From: Haemophilus haemolyticus M19501
Lineage (GTDB): Bacteria > Pseudomonadota > Gammaproteobacteria > Enterobacterales > Pasteurellaceae
NCBI RefSeq assembly: GCF_000222025.1
Contig: NZ_AFQO01000007.1
Location: forward strand, 62,001 to 126,000
DNA: 64,000 nucleotides
Reading direction: 5' to 3'
Shown here: positions 16,785 through 24,712 of the stretch, in pieces
Numbering within the stretch: the stretch's first letter is position 1
Layout of the letters: each line of letters opens with the position of its first letter
Program-made: the position numbers and the translations under genes
The notes under the pieces: generated by a model
What the model saw: only the letters and a program-made list of their open reading frames with translations
The model's database searches: none
What the model was told of the DNA's origin: nothing

Positions 16785-16815
16785 ACTATAAACTCCGTAG
16801 TCATTACAGGGTCAA
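16785..16815 (-). promoter_or_regulatory. MerR-type promoter with 19-base spacer for the cation exporter
   Basis: On the minus strand TTGACC (-35) and TATAGT (-10) are 19 bases apart. The spacer starts CTGTAATGACTACGGAG, an imperfect dyad like the cadA/zntA operators. Over-long spacers of this kind are inactive until a metal-bound MerR protein untwists the DNA. The regulator gene starts seven bases beyond the -35 in the other direction, so it is probably autoregulated. Confidence 0.85.
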
Positions 16816-16821
16816 GCCAAA

Positions 16822-17220
16822 ATGTCAAAATTTTTTAAAATAAAACAAGCCAGTGAACAAACAGGCGTACATTTGGAAACCATTCGTTATTATGAAAAAC
16901 AAGGCTTAATCGCCCCTACACATCAACAAAACGGCTATCGTGTGTTTGATGAAAATCAGTTAGAGCAATTACGCTTTATTAAAACTTGCCGTAATATCGG
17001 TCTTTCTTTAAGTAACATCAAAACGCTGTTGCAATTACAACAAACGCCTAACAAACAATGCAATGAAATCAATGCACTTGCCGAGCAACATTTGGCATAT
17101 TTGGACGAACAAATCAAAGAACTACAACAAGTTAAAACTTTTTTAATGCAATTTGTGGGTTGTGAAAATAAAACGGTTGATAAGTGTCAGATTATTCAAG
17201 GTATTAAAGAAAAAGAATAG
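16822..17220 (+). CDS. MerR-family metal-responsive regulator (CadR/PbrR-like)
   Basis: 132 residues: N-terminal helix-turn-helix ([25 protein letters not shown]), linker helix, and a metal-binding end. Cys80, Cys114 and Cys122 occupy the spacing of the Cd/Pb-type sensors CadR and PbrR rather than the two-cysteine loop of ZntR. It diverges from the cation exporter and is expected to bind the 19-base-spacer promoter at 16785-16815. It is followed by a Neisseriaceae uptake sequence and the duplicate acr3 tail. Confidence 0.85.
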   Translation: MSKFFKIKQASEQTGVHLETIRYYEKQGLIAPTHQQNGYRVFDENQLEQLRFIKTCRNIGLSLSNIKTLLQLQQTPNKQCNEINALAEQHLAYLDEQIKELQQVKTFLMQFVGCENKTVDKCQIIQGIKEKE

Positions 17221-17231
17221 CGGAATATTTT

Positions 17232-17600
17232 TCAGGCAGCCTGAAACCTTTTTCCATTATGGGTTTGATTTTGACGGTGGTGTTGCTGTTTGCCTTTCAA
17301 GCCCAAACCATTATTGCCAATCCCTTGATTATTTTGCTGATTGCCATTCCCTTGCTGGCACAGACTTACGGCATTTTTGTCTTGGCTCACGTTTTGGCAA
17401 AATAGCTCAAATTACCACACGAAATTTCCGCCCCTGCGTGCTTGATTGGCACGAGTAATTTTTTTGAATTGGCGGTGGCGGTGGCAATTTCTTTGTTCGG
17501 TTTGCACTCGGGGGCAGCATTGGCAACGGAGGTCGGTGTGCTGGTGGAAGTGCCTGTGATGCTCTCGCTAGTGTGGTGGCTTAATCGGCAGGTAAAATAA
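17232..17600 (+). pseudogene. Second, diverged copy of the acr3 3' end
   Basis: This matches 15668-16045 closely but not identically. One TGG codon has become TAG (17403-17405), there are scattered synonymous changes, and the last codons differ (LNRQVK and stop instead of [11 protein letters not shown]). It therefore derives from another allele rather than a fresh duplication. No start is present. It is followed by a Neisseria-type uptake-sequence terminator and the tail of the alcohol dehydrogenase. Confidence 0.85.
17234..17245 (+). other. Neisseriaceae DNA uptake sequence at the acr3 duplication joint
   Basis: A third exact AGGCAGCCTGAA. It is at the position where the downstream sequence becomes homologous to acr3 codons from SGSLK onward (15671 in the intact gene), so this motif marks the recombination joint between the exporter/regulator pair and the second acr3 3' end. 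Confidence 0.75.
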
Positions 17601-17604
17601 CGAT

Positions 17605-17636
17605 GTGCCGTCTGAAACTTATTTTTCAGACGGCAT
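17605..17636. terminator. Terminator formed by inverted Neisseria uptake sequences
   Basis: GTGCCGTCTGAA faces TTCAGACGGCAT (on the minus strand an exact ATGCCGTCTGAA, the AT-DUS of Neisseria). The arms pair across a short A/T loop. Inverted DUS pairs are classic Neisseria terminators; here it separates the convergent acr3 tail and dehydrogenase tail. Its presence in Haemophilus is strong evidence for transfer. Confidence 0.88.
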
Positions 17637-17652
17637 ATTTACCTTAAAACAA

Positions 17653-18360
17653 TCAAACCTTTACCAAAATCTTCCCAATCTGTGCATTGCTTTCCATATA
17701 ACGGTGAGCTTCCGCCATTTCATCAAAAGCAAAAACTTTGTCAATTTCTGGTTTTAATTGACCGCTTGCTAAGCCGTCAAACACGAATTTTTTCGCTTGA
17801 GCGAGTTTTTCTGGTACGGTAGTGATTTCAAACAATTCATAGCCTCGCACGGTTAAGTGTTTGCCTAAAATTGGGAACACAGGCACGGCGATATCATCGT
17901 GGCTTAATGCACCGTAGATGATGTATTTGCCGTCTTGTGTCATTGCGTTGATAATTTTTGCTGCTTCTTTGTCACCCAAAGGGTCGAACACCAAATTCAC
18001 GCCTTTGCCGTTTGTAATTTCTAGTAATTTAGCCGTAACGTCATCTTCTTTGGTGGCAATCACAAAATCCGCCCCTTTCTGTAAAAGCACATCACCTTTG
18101 GCGTGCGTGCGAGACAGAGCAATCACGTTTGCCCCTTGCATTTTGGCGATTTGAATGGCGGCAATGCCTACCGAGCTGGTCGCTCCGCCCAATACAACAA
18201 AATCGCCTTTTTGCACCTTGCCAAATTCAATCAAACCGCCGTATGCGGTTACAAACATCATCCAACTTGCCGCAGCTTGTTCCATTGTGAGGTTTTCAGG
18301 GTGTTTTACCACAGCGTGAACGGGCATATTTACGATTTCGCCATAAGTGCCGTATTCGGA
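17653..18360 (-). pseudogene. 3' part of the alcohol dehydrogenase / quinone reductase
   Basis: About 235 codons of a medium-chain dehydrogenase, from [13 protein letters not shown] through the NADPH-binding motif VVLGGATSSVGIAAIQIAK to IGKILVKV and stop. The first ~90 residues are missing. At about 18360 the DNA becomes the 3' end of an RND pump gene on the other strand; the apparent longer ORF to 18474 begins in antisense pump sequence. The matching 5' piece lies at 13946-14090, in an order that a simple insertion cannot produce. Confidence 0.82.
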
Positions 18361-18625
18361 ACGTGTCCGCCCGATTTTAATGACCACCATTGCAATGGTA
18401 GCGGGAATGATCCCGGCCGTGTTTGCCAGTGGTGCAGGCGCGGCATTTAGAGCACCTATGGCAATCGCTGTCATCTGTGGTTTAATCGCCTCAACCTTGT
18501 TGAGCCTAGTATTTGTGCCTGTAGTTTATTCCTTAATGGATGACCTCAGAGAATGGCTAGCCCCGAAATTAGCCAAATTAACATCAGTAACACCGGAGGA
18601 TAGAATCCCAAGAAGAGAAGGATAA
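18361..18625 (+). pseudogene. 3' fragment of an RND efflux pump permease
   Basis: The last ~87 codons of an AcrB/MexF-type inner-membrane permease: [34 protein letters not shown] and the final membrane helix ending [12 protein letters not shown], then a short basic tail. The N-terminal ~950 residues are absent. It abuts the dehydrogenase relic head-to-tail with no linker, marking an illegitimate joint. Confidence 0.8.
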
Positions 18626-18640
18626 TCTTTTTGAAAAAAT

Positions 18641-18668
18641 ACTGTTTGAAATTTAAATTTCAAACGGT
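18641..18668. terminator. Terminator between RND relic and recombinase operon
   Basis: ACTGTTTGAAATTT followed by AAATTTCAAACGGT forms a 14-base palindrome with one mismatch. It can end transcription of the minus-strand recombinase operon (last stop at 18675) and possibly of the pump relic. It may lie at or near the left end of the recombinase element. Confidence 0.6.
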
Positions 18669-18674
18669 ATCTCT

Positions 18675-19085
18675 TTATCGATGCTGGCGATTAACTGCAA
18701 TAAGTGGCTTATTTAGCTTATCTTCTGTCATTCCATGCATATATGCATTATACTGCCATACAATGAATTTTTGCTTGTATTGCTCATTGATTTCTTCCAA
18801 TCGTTGTACTTGAGCCTTTAAATTATTTACTTGTTTTTGCAAATAATCTATCGTTACATTTGGTTGAGGATTAGCTTTAGAGTTTTCTTTTATTCTTTGT
18901 TTCCGTGTACTAAAAGCCTTTTGTATATCACTATAATTAGCTAGTGATTGTCTTTCAATGCTTTTAATATTCAATAGTTGTGAAACTTCAGAACAAAGTA
19001 AATCCCATGTTAATTTACCCTCCCAAGTATTAATCAACATGATTATATCTTCTAAATTTTCCTCTGTGATAAGAATTTTAGGCAT
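18675..19085 (-). CDS. TnpC-like small accessory protein of the recombinase module
   Basis: A 136-residue protein. WEGKLTWDLLCSEV and YSDIQKAFSTRKQRIKE recall the TnpC-type proteins of Tn554-family transposons (125 residues in Tn554). A long helical, probably coiled-coil segment (about residues 75-110) follows. It is the last gene of the four-gene operon, starting one base after the stop of the third recombinase. TnpC influences orientation and efficiency of transposition in Tn554; the same role here is inferred. Confidence 0.65.
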   Translation of the reverse strand: MPKILITEENLEDIIMLINTWEGKLTWDLLCSEVSQLLNIKSIERQSLANYSDIQKAFSTRKQRIKENSKANPQPNVTIDYLQKQVNNLKAQVQRLEEINEQYKQKFIVWQYNAYMHGMTEDKLNKPLIAVNRQHR

Positions 19086-19086
19086 A

Positions 19087-21126
19087 CTATAACTCCATTA
19101 GTCTATATAAATCATCGTCTAATCTAGCTGTTTCAGGCTTTTGAAGATCTATATCCATTCCCTTTTCCTGTAAAGCTAATTTAACTGGAGAAGGGTCGTA
19201 CTCATCAGGCATTCTTAATAATGATCCATTTGGGATTTCACTATTTTCTAAGAACTTAATTTTAGTTTTTATATGTGTTAATCTCCATCCTAGGTTACTT
19301 ATCCAACGATCTGCACCAAAAACACCTATTTTATGGTGTTCTTTGGCTTTATTAAATTGCTCGGTTAATTGAGTCTCACGTTGCTTTAATATTTCTAAAG
19401 AAGACTCTAATCCTTTAATACAAATAAGCTCTTTACATGTTTCACAATCACCATGACGAGAACATGGAGACATCGCATAATCATGTTCACAAATACCTAT
19501 TTCTGTTATCGTTGCAACTCCAATTCTGTCTTTACCTAAGTCTTCATAGGTAATAGGAAGATTTAAATGAATTTTGTCTAATATTGAAATATCCTCAGGA
19601 ATGAGTAAATCTCGAACTGCCTCACTTTTTTCTTCTTCTGTCCTGTGATCATAAGCTTTATTATCTGCCACTCTAGCTCTGCCTGCCCAGTTAGCTAAAG
19701 TTAATTCATCCATTCCACCTCGCTCAGCTTTTGTACTCAACCAATGCCTTGCATTATGCGATGGTAATCTAATAAATTCTCCTTTAGATGTACCTATACA
19801 ATGTTTTTCCCATAATGATGTTTTAGGGCGAGTTTCTGAATAGCAAAATCTATCATTAATTTGGTTCACTGTTGGTAACACAAAAGAGAAACTTTTAGAG
19901 GAAAAGTCATCATGAAATTCATTTTCTCTGAATAATAACAAAGCTTCAGAAGCCTTAACGTTTTTATGTTTATCTACATAGGGCCAATTATTAAATTTTG
20001 ATGTGTATTTTTTATACAAAAATTTTCCTAGTATCTCATAAGTTATAATTCCATCGTTTTCACTTATTAAATTTTTAAACCATTTGGTGTTACAGATATT
20101 TTGGGAATCAATATCTAACACTTCAGCTATTTCACTTTTAGTCAAAGGCTTTTTGTATAAAGAATGGGATGTTACAAGATCTTTATCAAATAACATCAAT
20201 ATATTAGGATTTTCTTCTGCAAATTTAGCTGCTTTTCTTGCCAAGGAGCTTATATTTGTTAAACGCCTAACCGCTTCAACAACAATATCTTGCATACAGC
20301 TAGGAACCCACTTTAATCCCTCTTTACCATTTTTTGCTGGTATCCATCGAATACCTAATTGCTTATTTCCCAAGCTATCGTCCTCCCATTCTAAGCAATT
20401 GACAGATAAAGACATCAACTCAGAACAACGAGATGGAGCGACCATAAGTAGAGCCATAACAGCTGTATAATATTCAGTTTCTTTGTCTAAATTAGGGGCA
20501 TCATGAAAGAGTTTAGCAACCAGCATCATTTCTTCATCAGTTGGCATTTTACTTGAACGGTATTCTTTTCCTTTATCATCCAGTAGTATAGTCAAATCTC
20601 TAGGGCGTTTATAAGGATTTTCCCATAAAGGTAGTTGAGGTGTAATTTGATTTTCTCTACAAAAATCAAATAATTTTTGAATTTGATAGCCTAATTTATT
20701 GACTGATTCCGTACCTTTTTTATACTTTTTTGATACGATATTTTCTACTTCATGAATAGCTAAATAATCAAGCTGAAGTATGTCAGCCTTTCCTTTAATA
20801 TTATAGAGAGCCATTTCAACTATACGTAAAGATTCAATATGTCTGGCTAAATTACGAATGGGATTTAGAGAATAAGTATAACGAATATAGGCTTTGGCAA
20901 ATTCAATGAATGGTGCAGCTAATGGCTCATATTTATAAGCTGTAGATTTAATTCTTTCTGTGGAAAAACGAACCTGAACTGGATAAATGCTGAATGTTGT
21001 TTTCCATTGATTGTTTTCCCAGCAATCATTTCCAAAGATAGTAAGCTGATTTTTACTGAAATTAATAAATTGCTCTAAATTAGATTTAGGATTATTATCT
21101 TGTGGAGTAAAAATTAGATTATTCAT
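19087..21126 (-). CDS. Third tyrosine recombinase (large, TnpB-like)
   Basis: 679 residues, close to the 630 of Tn554 TnpB. The phage-integrase catalytic domain shows Arg in VAPSRCSELMSLS, the His/Arg box LPSHNARHWLSTKAERGG, and the nucleophile region LANWAGRARVADNKAYDH with Tyr. Behind it lies a cysteine/histidine cluster (CEHDYAMSPCSRHGDCETC) that may bind zinc, then a helical tail. It sits two bases downstream of recombinase 2 and one base upstream of the TnpC-like gene. All catalytic positions look intact. Confidence 0.82.
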   Translation of the reverse strand: MNNLIFTPQDNNPKSNLEQFINFSKNQLTIFGNDCWENNQWKTTFSIYPVQVRFSTERIKSTAYKYEPLAAPFIEFAKAYIRYTYSLNPIRNLARHIESLRIVEMALYNIKGKADILQLDYLAIHEVENIVSKKYKKGTESVNKLGYQIQKLFDFCRENQITPQLPLWENPYKRPRDLTILLDDKGKEYRSSKMPTDEEMMLVAKLFHDAPNLDKETEYYTAVMALLMVAPSRCSELMSLSVNCLEWEDDSLGNKQLGIRWIPAKNGKEGLKWVPSCMQDIVVEAVRRLTNISSLARKAAKFAEENPNILMLFDKDLVTSHSLYKKPLTKSEIAEVLDIDSQNICNTKWFKNLISENDGIITYEILGKFLYKKYTSKFNNWPYVDKHKNVKASEALLLFRENEFHDDFSSKSFSFVLPTVNQINDRFCYSETRPKTSLWEKHCIGTSKGEFIRLPSHNARHWLSTKAERGGMDELTLANWAGRARVADNKAYDHRTEEEKSEAVRDLLIPEDISILDKIHLNLPITYEDLGKDRIGVATITEIGICEHDYAMSPCSRHGDCETCKELICIKGLESSLEILKQRETQLTEQFNKAKEHHKIGVFGADRWISNLGWRLTHIKTKIKFLENSEIPNGSLLRMPDEYDPSPVKLALQEKGMDIDLQKPETARLDDDLYRLMEL

Positions 21127-21128
21127 AA

Positions 21129-22648
21129 TTAGTGGCTCCCAATAGTTCTTTTCATATCATTGCAAGCTTGAACAACATACTCAACAGCTAAAATAATACG
21201 ATCTTTGGATGATGCATAATCTATGCTTTTGGTTTGTTTTAAACGTTCTTCCTTTTCCTCATACAATTTATTTAAGATTTGTTGATGAGGACCATCAACG
21301 AGCGGTCTAAACTTAGGACATAAATAACAAGTTTCATAGCCAGTTATACAAAAATCATTTGTACCACAAGCACCTATTGTATCTATTCCGTTATTGGTTA
21401 TTAAAGATGTTGGATCATGCCCCCTTTCGCTTTCATTTAAGTTAGAAATAATTCTACCTGTAAATGCTTGAGCGAGTTTTCCCATTTCAGCACCCATAAC
21501 ACGATCAATGTATTGCACTGTATCAGCTGTATTTTCAGTATAAACTTTAACGTTTTGTGTATCTGTATGATCTAGGAGCTCTGCTATAATCGTTGCCCCA
21601 ACCCCTTTTCTTCCTAGATTTGTTCCTCTAGTATGGCGAAAACGTCTTGCTGTTACATGAATAATCTCGCCTGTTCGTTCTGAAATTGCTTTTTGGTGAA
21701 TACAGAATTTTCGTAATGCGTATAGCTCCAACGAAGAAGCAGAATAATGAAAAATATCTTTGTTTAATAATGAAAGATCAAAATTCCTATTTTTGATATT
21801 CTTCTTTAAACAATTCCAATCAATAAACATTGGTAATTTCATTTTATAACTAGAAATAAAGGTTTCATCAACCAAACTAAGCAATTTCTTATATTGATAT
21901 TCTATAAAGTTTAGGAGAATTAAATATAAGTCCTCTGTGATAGCAAGTTTTTTAAATGTTTCTCTGAATAATCCTCCTCTTTTTTTGGCACTAGGGATAT
22001 TTAGAAAATAATTCCATGTTCCTTGAGAGATTTCCTTTCTTAAATCTTCAAATTTTAAATGGCGTATTTGAATGGGTCTTCTAGCTGTAGATTGAAGTAA
22101 GTGAATATATGCATATGTTTCAAATGAAATAAGATCTTCTCTCCAAAGTCTAGCAAGTTCAGCCATTAAAGCCAAAATTTCATTTTCGGTAAATGCTCCT
22201 GTATAAGGGCATCTCATTAATACCGATTTACCTTTATCATTTCCACTCAACGTAAAGCTTTCTAGCAATGACACAACAGATTTATCAACTCCATAATAGC
22301 CATACTCATGCCATGACAATAAAAAACCCTTTAATGCTCCTAAATACCATTCATGTTCTTTTCCTAGTTTATTTTTCCAATCCAAGATTATTGGCACATT
22401 AATGACTTCTAAATTAGTTGAAATTACTAATCGTTGAAATTGTTGATACATGTGATATACGTGATAACTTGAGTATTTTTCGGCATATATTGCTAATGTT
22501 TTTCTAAACCCATCTAATGTTTTTTATTTATATTTAATATGGGTTGAGAAAAGTTAATGGTTTTGTCTTTACTTATATGCCAAGAGTTTTCATTTTCATC
22601 AAATACATACCCATCTCTTGACTGTCTAAGACGTTTATTCTGATTCAT
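21129..22648 (-). CDS. Second tyrosine recombinase, split by a frameshift
   Basis: The open frame from ATG 22451 gives 440 residues, but the real gene begins at ATG 22648: the first 44 codons (MNQNKRLRQSRDGYVFDENE and so on) overlap the end of recombinase 1 and stop at a TAG. In the -1 frame the protein continues TLDGFRKTLAIYAEKYSSYH straight into MYQQFQRLV. The shift falls at a run of six A (plus-strand T, 22520-22525). Catalytic parts are STARRPIQIRHL, ARRFRHTRGT and LLDHTDTQNVKVY with Tyr; a Cys-rich motif (CGTNDFCITGYETCYLC) follows. Decay mutation and programmed shift are both possible. Confidence 0.75.
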
Positions 22649-23921
22649 AATTATCAACCTTTTTTTGAAACTGAATCTGAAGATCTAATAATATCTTGTT
22701 AGCTTTTTCTCTTATATAACGTTGATTATAAATATTTCCTGATTTCTCGGATGTATGCCCCATAAGATGTTGTCTCATCTTTGCTTCTTTTTCAGGAGAA
22801 ATAAAATCTTTATGAGAAGAATCATGATTTACATTTTGATTATTTTTATCCACCTTTCGTGAAAAATCTAAGTTCCATTCATGACGAAAAATATGTGGAT
22901 GAATAATAGAAAATTTAGAATCTATCTTTTTCATCGTTGGTACAATAACATTATCAAAAGAACTGGTACTAATTGGGTTTCCTTGCGTTTTTCCTTTTCG
23001 ATGGGTTACAAATAAATATGGATGTTTATTAGCGTTAGGAATCTTAGAGCGATAGTTCATAATATAGTCATTGATAAGTTGAGCTATATTTTGTGAAATA
23101 GGAAGTCGCCTTTCTTTCGTTTTACTTACAGCTTGCTTCTTCCTTGTGTCAAATTTATCATCATGCGTTCGTCTAATTGTAATTGAGGATTTAGCTGTTC
23201 CTATATCAATAAATGGGATTTGAATTGATAATAGCTCTCCTCTTCTAATCCCTAATTCCTTTAATAAGATAAACATCAAATGGTTTCTTTTTCTAATTCC
23301 AATATCTTGAAATGGATTATTAGGATTAGAAAAGTTCGCAATAGACATAAACTCATCTAACAATCCATCAGGTAGTTCACTTTCTGGTTTGATAGATAAT
23401 GTTTTATGATTTTTAGGTCTTGACTCTTTAATTAACGTAATTAGTTTCGTCAATTTTTCAATATATTCATTAGATACATTAATTACTTTAGATAGAAATA
23501 ATATGTATTCTGAAAGCGTTGTTAGTCTATTATATTGATGACTAAGAGATACGGCAGAATAAATATCAATAAATTGAGTCCTACCTTTCATTAACACACT
23601 TTTTTTTGTATTGATTACATTCTTTCGCTTTTTTACATTTATTCTCATATGTTGGATAAGAGATTCTAATTGGTTTTCTGTTAAGAGTGCTTTGTTATGA
23701 ATTAGATCGCTAATAACAAGATTATTCTGTTTTTCCCAATTCATTACCCACTGTATAGTTCCCAGCTTATTTCTAATTGTGTTTACTGCGGATTGATTAC
23801 GTAGTTCTACAGTTACCCATAAGGTTGAATAAAAATCAGGAATACCAGTTTTAACATTAACCAATATAGGAAAACGTTCTCCATTTGAAAAAAGGACTGT
23901 TTCTAATCTATGCATAATCAT
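22635..23921 (-). CDS. First tyrosine recombinase of the four-gene module
   Basis: 428 residues, first gene of the operon. The catalytic set is complete: Arg227 in LGIRRGELLSI, a basic residue in TKERRLPIS, HPHIFRHEW (His343/Arg346), LMGHT (His389) and the nucleophile Tyr398 in SGNIYNQRY. An N-terminal SAM-like core-binding region precedes it (about residues 40-160). Its stop overlaps the true start of recombinase 2 by 14 bases. The operon is AT-rich compared with neighbouring core genes. Confidence 0.85.
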   Translation of the reverse strand: MIMHRLETVLFSNGERFPILVNVKTGIPDFYSTLWVTVELRNQSAVNTIRNKLGTIQWVMNWEKQNNLVISDLIHNKALLTENQLESLIQHMRINVKKRKNVINTKKSVLMKGRTQFIDIYSAVSLSHQYNRLTTLSEYILFLSKVINVSNEYIEKLTKLITLIKESRPKNHKTLSIKPESELPDGLLDEFMSIANFSNPNNPFQDIGIRKRNHLMFILLKELGIRRGELLSIQIPFIDIGTAKSSITIRRTHDDKFDTRKKQAVSKTKERRLPISQNIAQLINDYIMNYRSKIPNANKHPYLFVTHRKGKTQGNPISTSSFDNVIVPTMKKIDSKFSIIHPHIFRHEWNLDFSRKVDKNNQNVNHDSSHKDFISPEKEAKMRQHLMGHTSEKSGNIYNQRYIREKANKILLDLQIQFQKKVDNYESE

Positions 23922-23992
23922 TTAATTTACAAAAATATCATATATAAATACTATCAAATTAAAGATATTGTGTCAAAATTAATGTAAAAAAA

Positions 23993-24023
23993 AGAGAAGT
24001 CTTATTTTATAAGGCTTCTCTCT
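23993..24023. terminator. Terminator after ssb
   Basis: AGAGAAGTCTTAT and ATAAGGCTTCTCT form a stem with a short T loop, 43 bases beyond the ssb stop on the minus strand. It separates ssb from the recombinase operon promoter region; the 70 bases beyond it toward 23921 are very AT-rich and probably hold that promoter. Confidence 0.7.
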
Positions 24024-24065
24024 GGTTTCTATGATGTATTTTTACATAATTTATGTATATGGATT

Positions 24066-24560
24066 TCAGAACGGGATATCGTCATCGAATCCATCCATTG
24101 GTGGTGCAGCTTGTTGTGGCGCTGGACGAGATGATTGATAATTACCACCATTGTTAGTTTGACGAGCTTGGTAAGAAGGTTGTGGTGCAGCTCCCATATC
24201 ACTAGGGTAACCACCTGCGTTTTGATTGCGCGCACCAAGCATTTGCATTACATCACCTTGAATTTCTGTAGTGTAACGATCTTGACCATTTTGATCTTGC
24301 CATTTACGCGTTCTTAAACGACCTTCCACATATACTTGAGAGCCTTTGCGTAAATATTCACCGCAAATCTCCGCTTGACGACGATAGAATACAATACGGT
24401 GCCACTCTGTTACTTCACGGCGCTCGCCAGTATTGCGGTCGTTCCAGCTTTCACTGGTCGCTACGCTAATATTTGCTACGGCATCGCCATTTGGCATAGT
24501 ACGAATTTCAGGATCATTGCCTAGATGACCCACAATAATGACTTTATTAACTCCAGCCAT
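24066..24560 (-). CDS. ssb: Single-stranded DNA-binding protein
   Basis: 164 residues from ATG 24560, preceded by GAGG; an upstream in-frame ATG would add four residues (MRFF) but lies in the ribosome site region and homologues start MAGVNKV. The OB-fold covers about residues 1-112 ([33 protein letters not shown]), followed by a Gly/Gln-rich linker and the acidic tip DDDIPF that recruits repair proteins. It diverges from uvrA across a LexA-type box. Confidence 0.97.
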   Translation of the reverse strand: MAGVNKVIIVGHLGNDPEIRTMPNGDAVANISVATSESWNDRNTGERREVTEWHRIVFYRRQAEICGEYLRKGSQVYVEGRLRTRKWQDQNGQDRYTTEIQGDVMQMLGARNQNAGGYPSDMGAAPQPSYQARQTNNGGNYQSSRPAPQQAAPPMDGFDDDIPF

Positions 24561-24634
24561 AAAAAACCTCATTTTTTATCTAAAAAAGTGCGGTTATTTT
24601 GCCTGAAATTTTTCAAAAGATCTATATATTTTAA

Positions 24635-24650
24635 CTGGATATTTGCACAG
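24635..24650. promoter_or_regulatory. LexA (SOS) box between ssb and uvrA
   Basis: CTGGATATTTGCACAG has the CTG-N10-CAG form of the gammaproteobacterial LexA operator. It lies 63 bases before uvrA and 75 before ssb, so one site may control both divergent genes, as in E. coli. Confidence 0.75.
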
Positions 24651-24712
24651 ATATTAAAATATGCGATAATGATCGCAAAATTTAAACTTATTTCATCCTT
24701 TTGAGTTATTTT

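Noticed and set aside
17653..18474. A complete 273-residue dehydrogenase ORF
   Set aside because: The first 38 codons are the reverse strand of an RND pump gene, so this is a fusion of relics; it is listed as a pseudogene fragment ending at about 18360.
22520..22525. Classic programmed -1 frameshift heptamer in recombinase 2
   Set aside because: The run is preceded by T and followed by C in the wrong phase for A-AAA-AAG; programmed shifting is kept only as an open possibility.
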